A stretch of 64,000 bases of DNA from Ehretia macrophylla. Its lineage: Eukaryota > Streptophyta > Magnoliopsida > Boraginales > Ehretiaceae. The stretch covers positions 59,414,316 through 59,478,315 of the forward strand of contig CM075768.1 in the NCBI GenBank assembly GCA_037974665.1, read 5' to 3'. Shown one piece after another: positions 10,639 through 21,982 of the stretch; position 1 is the stretch's first letter, and the number at the start of each line of letters is the position of its first letter. The translations under genes and the position numbers were made by a program. The notes below the pieces were generated by a model. That model had not been told where the DNA came from. It made no database searches and saw nothing but the letters and a program-made list of their open reading frames with translations.

Positions 10639-13600
10639 CTAGGAAACAAATGGATGATCTGCAGCAAACTCCACAACTGATCTAAGTTCATCCCAATCAT
10701 GCTCTAGTAACTCTTTCATGTCTGGACTCGTTAAACTGGAATAAGAAGATGTAGCTGATGGAGCTTGAGAAACTGAGCTGATCTGACTCAGAAACAGCTG
10801 GTTTGATACATCAACATGATCACCATTGAAGGGTTTCTTGATCTCATTATGTAAGGGGTTGCTGATCTTTTGATCATTCTGTCTAATAGTTGGATCACCA
10901 AAATTAATGTAACCTTGTCTATGATAATCAGAATACTCCATGCTGCATATTTTGGAGCTTACATCAACAGGATTTCTCTTACCGGGTATGATCTCATCTT
11001 TCCAATTTGGTATGCACTTCTTATGTGACACTTTTCTCTTGAAAATTCGACACAGGGTCCAAACTTCCTGTAAGAACCATCAAATAAGGCATGTTAGAGA
11101 CACAAAATATCGTCATGCAAATTTAGAATATTTTGTTAGTGGAAATTAAGTAATTTTCAAAACTAAATTTAATGGAGATGTCAGAGTTAATTGAGTAGGA
11201 ACAAAATAATTTTATAATTAATTATAAATATATGGGTATTTTAGAAAACTTTGGTGGGTCACTAGAAGTTACAGCTCCTGATTTAGATCGATCATCTTAA
11301 ATTACTCCAACAACTCTCTTATTTTTTCTCCTATATTTAAGGGATTTGGAGCATTTCTTTACATTTAGAACCATCTATTTCAATTTCACTTCAACAGATT
11401 TTCCTTATGACGTTTAATTAATCATTTATTTTAGAAAATTTTCATTTCAGTTTCACTTAAACAACTTCTCTATTTTAAAAATTCTAGCTGTGTGGCCATT
11501 AGAATAGGATACAGGATGGGTTCAATCCACCTAAATTTGGGTGAGTTAAAAACTACTATGAGGATCTCCTATTTTTTAGAGGATTAGATAGAGGAGCTAT
11601 TGAAGTTGTTTGAGACCAATAAGTTCTCCTACATTTATTGGATTAGGACATTCAAGGGATTTACTGGAGAAGGTCTCATATCCTTATAATATTGTAATGA
11701 GGGAGATCAATTGTAATAAATGATGGTGTAGTTATTTGATCTCCACACTTAATGATTTACATCATTTCATTAAAAGTGCATCATAACTTTATGACCATTA
11801 ATTAATCTCTCTTATAACATTATTAATTTACGAGCGAATCTAAATCATCTACAACCCCAACAAACCCAAAGAGTATATCCATCTATAAATTGGTTAAGGT
11901 CTTGTCAAACACTAGCACTAGGTATAGGATAAGAGGGATTTGGATCCTTTAATAACGTAATAATGTTATTTTATCATGGGTGAAGTGCACAGGACTGATC
12001 CCCTGTGCTTTTGTAAAGTTGCACAATACCCCCCTGTGATTTTAAAAGTACACGATACCCCCTATAGTTTCCGAAACTAAGCATAATAGCCCCTTCTGCT
12101 TTTAAAAGTGCACAGTACCCGTTGTGGTTTCTAAAACTAAACGCAACATCCCCCTCCATCAAAAAATTCATTTATTTTAACAGAAAGTATGATGCATGCG
12201 AGTCAAATGTGTTTTTTTTGTTTAAATTATCAATTGTTTGGACAAAAATACTCATTTTTTTTCCAAATCTTAAAGAAAAACATATGTGTCATATAAGGTT
12301 ATTTTTGTCTAAATAATTAATAATTTAAGCAAAAAAATTTGAATAATCGCATTTGACGTGCTTGCATCATATTTTTCGTTAAAATAAACGAATTTTTGGA
12401 TAGAGGGAGACTATTGTGCATAGTTTCAGAAACCACAGAGGAGGTATCATGCATTTTTAAAATCACAAGGGACTATTGTGCTTAGTTTTAAAAACCACAG
12501 AAGGTACTGTACACTTTTAAAATCACAAGAGGATATTGTGTAACTTTACAAAAACACAAGGATTCCTGTGCTTTTCACCCTTTTATCATAACTATATTAT
12601 AACCTCATCACTGTTAATCTCCCTAATAACATAATAACATTATTAGGGGATTCACATCCCAATAACAAGCCCTCATCTATATGTGATGTCCAAAAAATGA
12701 GTGATTTGGTAGAAGAAATGTGTATAACAACAAGGAGTTATTGATTTCTTACAGCTTCTTGAGCTATGGTTTTAGCATCAAAATGCTTGGTGGTCTTCAT
12801 GTCATGCTCAGCTGGAAGGCGAAACTCATGCATCATCCAATCAGTTTTGGTGCCTTTTCCTGCACTTCCACGATAATAAACCAATGATTTCTTGAGGCCA
12901 ATGCAGTCGCGGCCTTCTTGATCTCCGTTAATGGCTGATGAGTATATAGGTTTATCAATACCAGTTGCTTTCCAGAAACCTGAACCTGTAATTACTCTAT
13001 TGGGTCTTACACTATTCCTGTATTTTCTTCCTCGTTTGCAGAAGAAATACGATTCTTTATCTCCAACGTTGCTAGCTTCTGAGAATTCACCAAAAGAAAT
13101 TCAATTAAAGCATCAGTCGTTATAATTGATGATTAACATATCGTCCGTTTAAGAAGCAGTTCAGAAGGTTCAATTGGTAGAAATGAATTTCTAAACCTGT
13201 AGATTTATCAACATCAAGTTCGTAAAAAGAATCAAATTATTTTTGGCTGACATGTGCATAATCAAAAGGTGAAATTATAAAAAACTTTTTTCTTTTTTAT
13301 ACTTGATAATTAGATTTTTTTTTTTTTCTAGTAGCAGTAAGAAAGAAGAGAATTGCTACTAGTTTGCTCACAGAATGAGCCTAATCAAATGACACAAAAT
13401 ACTTAAATCTGTGTTAACAGTAGTAAAACAGGAGATCTGGACCCTTTTTTTTCTGATCGTTTGAGAAAAATATTCATTCTCTTCATTCAAAGCGCAGAAC
13501 AACTTATTTAAAATTAAGCTAAATAAACAAGAAAGAAGTATAGAGCTTGAAGTTATCACATACTTGGAAGATTAGATGGATCATATTTGTAGATATCTAT

Positions 13601-13765
13601 CTGTTTGATCAACTCGATACTGATTGGTCTCTTCTCAACTTTCCTTTTAAGATAGAACCCTACAAGTTCTTCATCTGTTGGATGAAATCGAAACCCTGGA
13701 AGTGGAATATCATCATCTTCATCTCTACTTGTAACTACGCAGCTGATCATGTTTTCCATTTCCAT
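10639..13765 (-). CDS. NAC transcription factor, JUB1/NAC042-like
   Basis: A plant-specific transcription factor with three phase-consistent exons: 13564-13765, 12753-13078 and 10639-11067 (TAG), 318 residues. The NAC DNA-binding and dimerisation domain runs from about residue 22 to 187, with subdomain [32 protein letters not shown], then [62 protein letters not shown] and finally [10 protein letters not shown]. The spacing and the [12 protein letters not shown] and [12 protein letters not shown] motifs are those of the JUNGBRUNNEN1 (NAC042) clade. That clade is H2O2-responsive and linked to DREB2A and to longevity and stress tolerance in Arabidopsis. The C-terminal half is Ser-rich and acidic with [11 protein letters not shown], as in activation regions. 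YDPSNLPK replaces the usual YDPWDLP, and an [12 protein letters not shown] insertion precedes DCIGLKK. A second in-frame Met lies at residue 3. Confidence 0.93.
11925..12660. mobile_element. Older MITE interrupted by the MULE-MITE (inferred)
   Basis: Just outside the inner element, GGGATTTGGATCC...AATAACGTAATAATGTTATT (from about 11936) is matched in inverse by AATAACATAATAACATTATT...GGATTCACATCCC (to about 12660). With the inner 603 bp removed, these become terminal inverted repeats of a roughly 120-130 bp element. I could not fix its exact ends or target duplication. Confidence 0.45.
11978..12580. mobile_element. Mutator-like MITE with 9-bp target duplication
   Basis: A 603-bp fold-back element. 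Its left end GGGTGAAGTGCACAGG and right end (inverse GGGTGAAAAGCACAGG) continue as imperfect inverted repeats for about 200 bp each. Both carry stacked CCCCCTGTGRTTT-type units. The 9 bp TTTTATCAT stand directly on both sides (11969-11977 and 12581-12589), without mismatch. A 9-bp duplication and long inverted repeats point to Mutator-type transposase mobilisation. It sits inside the NAC intron and probably inside an older MITE. Confidence 0.88.
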
Positions 13766-13828
13766 GGTGATTTTGTTGAGTATTTACTTTTTTTTTTTTT
13801 TCAAAGGCAGTTGATGAACACTCTATGT

Positions 13829-13999
13829 AGGTTAAGTTTGACAATATATAGAACCTTCTTCTTATATATACAAAGGTGACATAAATTAGATGGTTGACAG
13901 GTTTGCCACTTTTGGTCAAGTCGTGAGTCTTGACTTTGTTGTTCCATGTGGCCCCAGATATTTCTTATGCATCTTGAAGAAGTCAAAAGTCTTTCTATT
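13829..13999 (-). promoter_or_regulatory. Proximal promoter of the NAC gene with W-box cores
   Basis: A TATA element (GTATATATAAG on the minus strand, 13861-13871) lies about 100 bp above the start codon. Around and upstream of it are five TTGAC cores in about 150 bp, in both orientations: 13838-13842, 13894-13898, 13915-13919, 13930-13934 and 13982-13986. TTGAC is the core of the WRKY-binding W-box. The cluster fits a stress-responsive gene, but function is inferred. Confidence 0.5.
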
Positions 14000-15725
14000 T
14001 AACGTCACAAGCTATCATGTTTTTTTTTTCTTATGATATAAAATTTTTCCAAGTCACCCCAAAAGCACCAAAGTTTAGGTCACATGACGCTTTGGAAAGA
14101 GACATAATTCAAGTTGAATAAATATAAAATTATTGGTATAGTCTCAAAAAATTAATTTTTTGACTGATCAATTCAAATTTGAGATATGAATTTTTTATTT
14201 TTTATTTCCAATTTAAGAGAGTTTTTAACCAGTTATAAATGAATTATTCTAAGAATATTTCATCTCTTCTAACTTTTTTCAGAAGTACTAAATGTGAAAA
14301 CTATTCCTCAATAGATAAACACTCTATCACTGAACTAAGCCCTTAAGGTCATCACAAGCTATATATCATCGTCAGTCTTGAAATAGAAGAGGGGATGAAG
14401 AAAACATGGAAATTGTCTTTTTTTTTTTTTTTTGGGATGATGTGGGAACCAATTGGTAGAGCTGACTACTGAAATATTTTAATAAAACTCAATGACTAAT
14501 TGATAAATTTTTGGGTGTAATAGTACGTTCTCATACATACACTAAATTAGTGAAAGACAGAATTTTAGAGAAATAAAAAATATCAAAGATGTCACTTCAC
14601 ATGAATGATACTGTTAGACCATGCCTCAGGGCCAAAAATGGAAATTGGCTTGATAATTTATTCGAATGATTTAACCACATGCTGATCTTCATATGACGTT
14701 ATTTCTTTTAAGTTTTCTTTTCTTTTTTCTTTTTTTTTTGTGCGGGGGGGGGGGGGGGGGGGGGGGGGGGGGTGTTCGAGAAGCTTAGTTAAAAGACAAA
14801 ATTGGTTGACTAGAAGGTACCATCGTAGAACTAATAATTGTCTGTAGCTCCGTCAAAGAAGACCGAAGTGTTGTTTTCACATTAGTCTGCCGAGGGAGAA
14901 AATATCAACCTTTACTTCTCAATTTGCATGCAGAATAAATCAATGGTGGACGTTAACTTGCTTGTTTGATGTTTGTATCCCACACAACAATAATACATCC
15001 GGTCATTTTCCATTGATTAGGATCGAATCTGAAGCGCTATAATTTTATTTTTCTTCTACAATCATTATTTTCATTTTAAGAACATTAAGTAATTACTTGT
15101 TAAATACTTAATTCTAAATTCAAGTCTTCAAAACAAATTCTCTAAAGTTGCGTATATTCACTTTTCTTAAAACTTACTATTAGCGGAAATGATCTTGTGC
15201 ACTTAGTATAGAAATATATTTGTTTTGCTCATATGTAATTCATAGTCATGCTAATTATGAGAACCCTTTTCTTTTTTACATCCTGAAGATCTAAAGAGAT
15301 ACACATAATTAAACAAGGGTTGAAATGCATGCTTACACCTAATACTGTTATATATATATATGCTAATTGTTTTTCTTTCTTTATTTATACATTTTGTTAA
15401 CCATAATTAGTGGTCCTTTATTGTTTATTGAATTTGCAAACCATTCTTCAGAAACTCTGTTCAAAATGTGATTAAAAGAAATCTTTGAAGTGCCTGACCC
15501 ATTCTTGGCCACAAAACTGCGCAGAGAAGACATTTTGAGAAGAAAACAATTAGGCTTGTTAAAAAGTCAACAAAAAGAACTCATTCATAATGCTACATCG
15601 AAGTTCATATATCTATCCGTTGAAATTTTGTGCTAAGTACAAATAGTCCACTCATGAGTTTGTCAATAACAAATAAATGTCTAAAGGTCAGTCACCGATC
15701 GGAGCTTTCCGGTACAGATATAGTC
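14000..15725. other. Intergenic region upstream of the NAC gene
   Basis: AT-rich DNA with several poly-T runs and the 29-base G run at 14744-14772. I see no genes in it. Confidence 0.6.
14744..14772. repeat. G29 homopolymer
   Basis: Twenty-nine consecutive G follow a T/C-rich tract ending TTTGTGC. Pure G runs this long are rare in plant nuclear DNA and are prone to sequencing and assembly error. Confidence 0.9.
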
Positions 15726-15970
15726 TTAAAGTTCTACGTCACCGGATGATATTTTGTCTTCCTTCGGGTCAAAAGCAGATGGAGCAGGGAAATCTGTATC
15801 GGAGACTCCTCCGAAAAAGACTATTGGATGAAAAATCCTGACAAACTTCAATACTGGAGGCCTATAGTCAACTCCACGCCTAGCAACCTCATCATAGAGT
15901 TTCCACACGATGCCAAAATGGATCAAATGTGGATCCTCATTACTCACTGGAGAGTGTTTCGTATGATAAT
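15723..15970 (-). pseudogene. Unidentified conserved-looking protein fragment
   Basis: On the minus strand a frame of about 80 codons runs from a stop near 15975 to a stop at about 15726. It has no ATG at its start (the first candidate is GTG). It includes HLIHFGIVWKLYDEVARRGV, DYRPPVLKFVRIFHP and VFFGGVSDTDFPAPSAFD. Composition and lack of simple sequence suggest real coding origin, perhaps the last exon of a gene whose other exons are missing or unrecognised. I cannot name the family. The copia LTR begins about 700 bp away. Confidence 0.4.
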
Positions 15971-15975
15971 AATTT

Positions 15976-16665
15976 ATGTATTAAAATATTAATTCTTGTT
16001 TTATTATTTTTCATTTAGAGTCTATTTAACTTAATTTTTAAACACATTTTCAGTGAGTTTAAAAGCCAATGTAATCTGTTTGGCTCTTTTTTTTTTTTTA
16101 TAAAACTTTAAGGTAAAAGCCGAAGCCTAAAAAAGTTAAAAAATAAGAAGCTTAAAATTAGATTTTTTCGAAAAAGGCTTTCACGAAACTGTTTTTATAT
16201 CATACAGAAATCTGTTTTTTCTAAAAAAAATAACACTTCATATTTTTTAGATAATTTACTACTTTTTTTTATATTTAATTTTGTTATAACAGTGCAAAGT
16301 ACTTCTAGCATGATAAGGCCATATAATTAGTAGCTTCTGTCTAATAATACTTTTAACCAAAACTCTACTGCTGAAAACTCTACAGTTCAACAACTAAAAT
16401 TTCATAGTTAGGTCAAACAGACCCTTATTTTGTTATTTTACACCCTTTTCTTTTATTATGGTATTGAGGCTATGGATATGTTGGTATGAGTGGGAATTGA
16501 TCGTTTTCATGTTTAGTATATGGTAATGAACATGAAAATCTCATTCTCGCTAGTTTGAAATTAGCAATTCCTAACAAGATACGTAGGATTAGCCCATTCT
16601 CATATTCTTGACAATGAGAGCATTTGTTAAGTAACTAAAATGTCATCTCAAAACATTCTATAGTA
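15976..16665. other. AT-rich intergenic stretch
   Basis: The stretch ends near 16430 in TTAGGTCAAACAGACCC, a sequence type common at hAT-like MITE ends, but I could not pair it with a left terminus. No genes are visible. Confidence 0.4.
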
Positions 16666-16670
16666 CAAAA

Positions 16671-17474
16671 TGTTAGAAGAATTATAGCGTGTATAATTTG
16701 CATGTTAGAATATAATCAATTGTAGAAATTGTAACAGTTCGAAGGCTCGCAAAATAAATTCAAATAGAAAATCAAAAAATCCAAAATATAAAATACCATA
16801 AATTCAAGGAAATTTGAGTTAAAATCGAGGCCTGAATTTGATTCAGTTTCCTTAAGACTTTTATCGCCCCGTTACGATGCTTATGGTCTTTGGCGCAAGT
16901 CTCCCAGGATACAACGATATTCGTCTTGTAATTACAGCACTTCAAATCAAAAGACCCGGCGAACCCAATAAAGTAGAACTCTCTCTTTTATGTAGACTCT
17001 ATATGCATGCATGCATTTTAAAAACTCTTATAAACCATGCCAAAAACAACCCGGGTATTTATAGAAAAAATATGTAATGGTATTCTGACCAAAATAATGA
17101 CCATTTAAAAGTCGGGATTAATTCTAAATAATGATATTTAATTCATGGAAAATAAACAGATGTAACTGACAAATCATTTATTTCTCATACTTATTCCTAG
17201 AATAAATACTGAAATAAATTCTTAAAATATTTATTTCTAGTATTTATTTCTAGAATAAATCATGGAATAAATTCTAAAAAAAATGTTGCATCCAAAAATA
17301 AAGCCACGATTGGTCTTTCACCATGACCCAGAGTCAGTTGCTTTATTTTTCCCACGTGGGACAAGCCCATTACCTCATTTTTTTATTTTATTTTCCCTAG
17401 TTGATCCTTCAACTTTATCATTAAATTTCCCATTCAAAACATTTGGGTTTGACAAGTGAACCTAAATTCCTACA
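16671..17474 (-). repeat. LTR (3' LTR of the minus-strand copia element)
   Basis: On the + strand it starts TGTTAGAAGAATTATAGC and ends AATTCCTACA, giving TG...CA ends on both strands. Open frames in it are not coding. Confidence 0.92.
17053..17064 (-). promoter_or_regulatory. LTR TATA box
   Basis: The minus strand reads TCTATAAATACCC. The same motif is conserved in the other LTR at about 21147-21158. It supports minus-strand transcription of the element. Confidence 0.55.
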
Positions 17475-17483
17475 ATCCCCCAC
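17475..17483 (-). other. Polypurine tract of the copia element
   Basis: GTGGGGGAT on the minus strand stands immediately before the LTR start TGTAGGAATT, the normal place for plus-strand DNA priming. Confidence 0.7.
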
Positions 17484-18160
17484 ATGAATGGAAATTAACT
17501 GGTCAGAATGCATAAAAACATGTAGACACAAGATAGAGTTCAATTAGAAAGATACTGCTTCGAGATAGGTAGCTTTTGGCCTTGAACCTTCCCTAGTGAG
17601 AACTATCGGCTTTACTTGCTAACCAGTGAACACGATGTCTTAAACTGTTCAGCTTTTGTGTAAACCAAGACAATAGAACTCACACAATATCCTTCTAGAC
17701 TTTACCTAGGTTCTCACTGTTGTGTTCATTTCGGCCCTGAACAACTCCCGGTTTTTCATGAGTACTCTAGAGAATTCAACCTTTAAAATTCTCATTGGAG
17801 CGGCCCACTCCCTACTCACATAGGTGATTCCTTATTAAGAGTATTCTCTAATACCCCACTTGGATCTTCCAAGATATAAAAATTATTAAAAGCAAAGCTT
17901 AACCTCAATTCTTACAAGCAACACTGTCTGCTCATCATAGGAATAGGTAGGAGGATTACCCCCACAGTACTTTAATTGAGTAGCACATAATTTAGTTTTT
18001 CCCTTTGAACCTAGATCTTGGGATCTCCAATCAGCTAGGTAGGGTTTCCATTATGACGACTCTTTAAATATAGGCTTAATAACATATTCCCCTCGACAAA
18101 TTATACATTTACTCTCTAGATAACCTTTTGTATGCAGATCCACAATGTTATCTTTGGACT

Positions 18161-18457
18161 TTACATAGTCAATTGAGATAACTCTGTTAGAGAGTAATGT
18201 TTAACGGTATTTCGTTTAAGATAAATATATCTAGACTTTCCGTTATATATACAACTATGTGCACTTTCAATCGTTGATTGAATGTATATGCAAATAGTTG
18301 GCACAAGTTTTTTCCAATCAAAATATCCTCTAAAAAATGACCCAGTCATTAAGATCTTTTCTCTAGCTTTCTCTAAAGCTATAAATCCAGACTCCATAAT
18401 GGATCTGATTTCACATATCTGTTTAGAGGATTTCCAAGAAATAACTACACATCCCAA
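18161..18457 (-). pseudogene. Copia RNase H remnant
   Basis: The frame encodes SWKSSKQICEIRSIMESGF, IALEKAREK, YNGKSRYI and RNTVKH, recognisable as the Ty1/copia RNase H block (WKSSKQ...RSTMESEFIAL...YNGKSRHI...HNTVR). The usual D-S-Q segment is damaged and downstream codons are interrupted by stops. Further toward the left LTR, translated scraps such as GNPT and IGDPKI match the region that normally follows RNase H. It is non-functional. Confidence 0.75.
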
Positions 18458-18459
18458 AG

Positions 18460-20764
18460 AACTTTAATTTTGTGCATTTTTTTTTTTACAAGGAAATAAT
18501 TCTCGAAATTATACATTCCTTGACTCTATATTGACATGAAAGTCAATTATCCATGCACAAAAAGTTTGTAAACAAACCTTGTAGTTTATCACTTAATGAA
18601 GATGAATTACCCACCTAAAGTCCATTCTTGACCATTTTAGGAATTAGAATTCCTATTTTACCAAGACACCCCCACATTTAAAGTATTTCGAAAGTGATCA
18701 ATATTTCCACATTTCATATGGTGTCTTGATCATCCACTTGTAAGGTAGTTTGTCAAAATAGCATTTCTCCACAAGTTTTGAGATTGTCTCTAACCAATTT
18801 CACATCTCTTTTGCCACTTTGTTAAAGTGAATAGGAGCCACAACAAAATGAACAAACCATGTTCAACACCATATTTTTCAAAAGAAAGTACATATTCTGC
18901 TTACTTATTAGCACCTCTCATTTTTGTAAAGTTTAAATACTTTCAAAGCCTCATTTTACTTTTAGTAAATAAACATTACAAACTCCGTGCTAAAACAAAA
19001 TAATTTTTTCCCCCATTTAATTTGCACAACATTAAAATCACAAAAATCATTGTGAATTAATTCTCGACTTCTCAATAAGTTTCACAGCTTTTAAACTTCT
19101 CAATAAGTTCCAAAGCCATTGATTCTTTTCATAATCAGCTATGTAAAAAATCAAGTCATAAATTAGAAGACTCGAATTGAAGAAAAGATTCTTCGTCACG
19201 TGATCATTAAACTCAATTTTAATAAATTATCACATAAGTACCTAATACAATGTATATCCCATAAGTACATAACATAAACTAAAAAGCAAGGAATTTTTTT
19301 TTTTTTTTTTTTTTTTCGGGTACCACAAATTATTTAAACAAATAATTTTCATGCTAGAAATATGTGCTCGTGACAAAAGTTGCACATAAGACATAAGCCA
19401 TAATCTCATTTATGACTCATATTCACATTTAATTAGATATCCCAAAATATACCTCGTTCCTTGTTCCTACCCATTATATATATTAGCTTAAAGGCCAATT
19501 AAGAGCAAAACAAAAAGATGAAGGAAATACCTTCTAACTCATACATATCCCAAAAAATGCAGTACAAAACCCTCTCATATTTAATGAATTAAACAAATAT
19601 CTTCATGCCACAAATATGAAGAGTTTTCATTTGCACCAAGCTCACGGATATCAAACAACAAATAAAAATTGACGTTGCACTGTCCAGGACAAAAACCGTG
19701 CCATTTATGATACAGATTGTTGCAATTTTGTCCAACTATTAAAAGAAACACACATTATTAGCATTTTGCTTAAAAAAAAAAAAAAAACTAAAACTAACGC
19801 CACTTTCCCTCAATCCATATGTGCATTGAACAATTAATAGCATGATGGGTAATAGACCAAGTCTATCAAATGCAAAGTGGCAGACAAGCACACTGTAAGT
19901 GTGGCTTAGAATTTGCACATTATATCGTATATAGTGATAACTACTCTTTCAAATGCATTTACGCATTTTTTTTTTCCCGACATTTATTAAATTTATTTTA
20001 TAAAAATCAATTTTATAACACACATGATTTGGATACATATGTCAAGTCCAAAACTTTAAAAGTTCAATGCAATCAAAGATGAAACATATTAACATAATAG
20101 AACAATCATTCTTATGCTTCAAAATAAATGTCATGATAGACTCGAACTCAATGGACATAAAGCCATGATTGATAACCAGCTATGCTATGAATCTTGTGAC
20201 TCAATTTTGATTCAAGGCAGCTACGTCGTTTTTCTCCCTTTAATTTTATTAACACCGAGCGTTACTAGCAGACCCACATCAGTCTGAAATCAATAGGCAA
20301 AAACATCGTCGTAACTCATTGATCCGAAATCAATGTCATTGCATCCATCTTCTTCCTAAGCAGTGCCAAAGTTTCAGACCATAAATAAATCTTTAATCTT
20401 GTGACTCAATTTTTGTCCAAACTACAACAAACTTGAATTATTAATTTCGCAAATCCGAGTAGAAATTAACTATGAAACTCGTTTTTCTAGTTCAACACAT
20501 ATCATAGCTAGAGACCTGGCATAGTAATACTTACGGGAACCATGTGATTTATACAAACACAATATATATACAAAAGCCTATATGCTTAATCACAAAATAA
20601 GTATGTATTCAATCTCAAGAATACAATATATAACCAGAATATAAGGCAAAAGATATTATCTATGAATTGACAACCAACTGATTTCTTATAAAAGAAATTG
20701 AAACAACAAATAATCAACACACAAACTATAAAACAAAAAGAAAACGTTTTAAAAGTCTTAAGAT
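18460..20764. other. Non-coding interior of the copia element
   Basis: About 2.3 kb where integrase and RT should be. It is AT-rich with several poly-A/T tracts, including a T run at about 19290-19316, and no recognisable pol motif. Confidence 0.6.
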
Positions 20765-21568
20765 TGTTAGAAGAATTATAGCGTGTATAATTTGCATGTT
20801 AGAATATAATCAATTGTAGAAATTGTAACAGTTCGAAGGCTCGCAAAATAAATTCAAATAGAAAATCAAAAAGTCCACAATATAAAATACCATAAATCCA
20901 AGGAAATTTGAGTTAAGATCGAGGCCTGAATTTGATTCAGTGTCCTTAAGACTTTTATCGCCCCGCTACGGTGCTTACGGTCTTTGGCGTAAGTCTCCCA
21001 GGATACAACGATATTCGTCTTGTAATTGCAGCACTTCAAATCACAAGACCCGGCGAACCCAATAAAGTAGAACTCTCTCTTTTATGTAGACTCTATATGC
21101 ATGCATGCATTTTAAAAACTCTTATATTCCATGCCAAAAACAACCCGGGTATTTATAGAAAAAATATGTAATGGTATTCTGACCAAAATAATGACCATTT
21201 AAAAGTCGGGATTAATTCCAAATAATGATATTTAATTCATGGAAAATAAACAGATGTAACTGACAAATCATTTATTTCTCATACTTATTCCTAGAATAAA
21301 TACTGAAATAAATTCTTAAAATATTTATTTCTAGTATTTATTTCTAGAATAAATCATGGAATAAATTCTAAAAAAAATGTTGCATCCAAAAATAAAGCCA
21401 CGATTGGTCTTTCACCATGACCTAGAGTCAGTTGCTTTATTTTTCTCACGTGGGACAAGCCCATTACCTCATTTTTTAATTTTATTTTCCCAAGTTGATC
21501 CTTCAACTTTATCATTAAATTTTCCATTCAAAACATTTGGGTTTGACAAGTGAACCCAAATTCCTACA
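20765..21568 (-). repeat. LTR (5' LTR of the minus-strand copia element)
   Basis: Same length as the left LTR, with 20 scattered substitutions, 13 of them transitions by my reading. Confidence 0.92.
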
Positions 21569-21791
21569 CAAAATTAGCCTTTTACATATATGTTATTGTT
21601 TATTATTATCATTATTAAGAATAATAGTACTCCTACTCTTTTAGACTTCTTCTTTGAAGTCTGGCCTGTAAAGTATTATATATATGTTACAAAATTTATT
21701 TGTCAAATTACCAAAATATCATCTGGAAAAATAACATATTACAAAATTAGCCCTTTATACATAAGTTATTATCTTAAGGATAAAATAGATA

Positions 21792-21849
21792 TAATAATAA
21801 TAAAGAATAATAATAATAATAATAATAATATTGTAATAATAATAATAAT
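21792..21849. repeat. (AAT)n microsatellite
   Basis: A trinucleotide run with one interruption (TTG). It gives poly-Asn or poly-Tyr reading frames that are not coding. Confidence 0.85.
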
Positions 21850-21982
21850 CCTAATAAACAATAGCAATAAATAAAAATTATGTTAATAAATAATAGACAT
21901 ATCATATATATACATGTTAAAGACTCATTTATCAAATGACCAAAATGCCCCTTCAAAATATAACATATTACAAATCTAACCC

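Larger units (their letters stand above)
11068..12752 (-). other. Intron 2 of the NAC gene with nested MITEs
   Basis: The intron is 1,685 bp, long for a NAC gene, and about a third of it is the MULE-like MITE at 11978-12580. The rest is AT-rich with no coding signal. Confidence 0.75.
16671..21568 (-). mobile_element. Decayed Ty1/copia LTR retrotransposon
   Basis: Two 804-bp LTRs (16671-17474 and 20765-21568) enclose 3,290 bp. A perfect 5-bp target duplication CAAAA flanks the whole (16666-16670 and 21569-21573). Orientation is minus on three grounds: a polypurine tract GTGGGGGAT (minus strand, 17475-17483) abuts the left LTR; the LTR carries TATAAATA on the minus strand; and the only pol remnant is an RNase H fragment on the minus strand close to the left LTR, its expected place. 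Gag, protease, integrase and RT are gone. No clear Met-tRNA primer-binding site follows the right LTR. I count 20 substitutions and no net indel between LTRs (about 2.5%), so the insertion is fairly recent although the body is degraded. It may have been a deletion derivative when it moved. Confidence 0.92.

Noticed and set aside
16877..17077. 66-codon + strand frame repeated at 20971-21171
   Set aside because: Both copies lie in the copia LTRs, which explains the duplication.
21590..21956. Poly-Asn/Ile and poly-Tyr frames
   Set aside because: They are the AAT microsatellite read on each strand.
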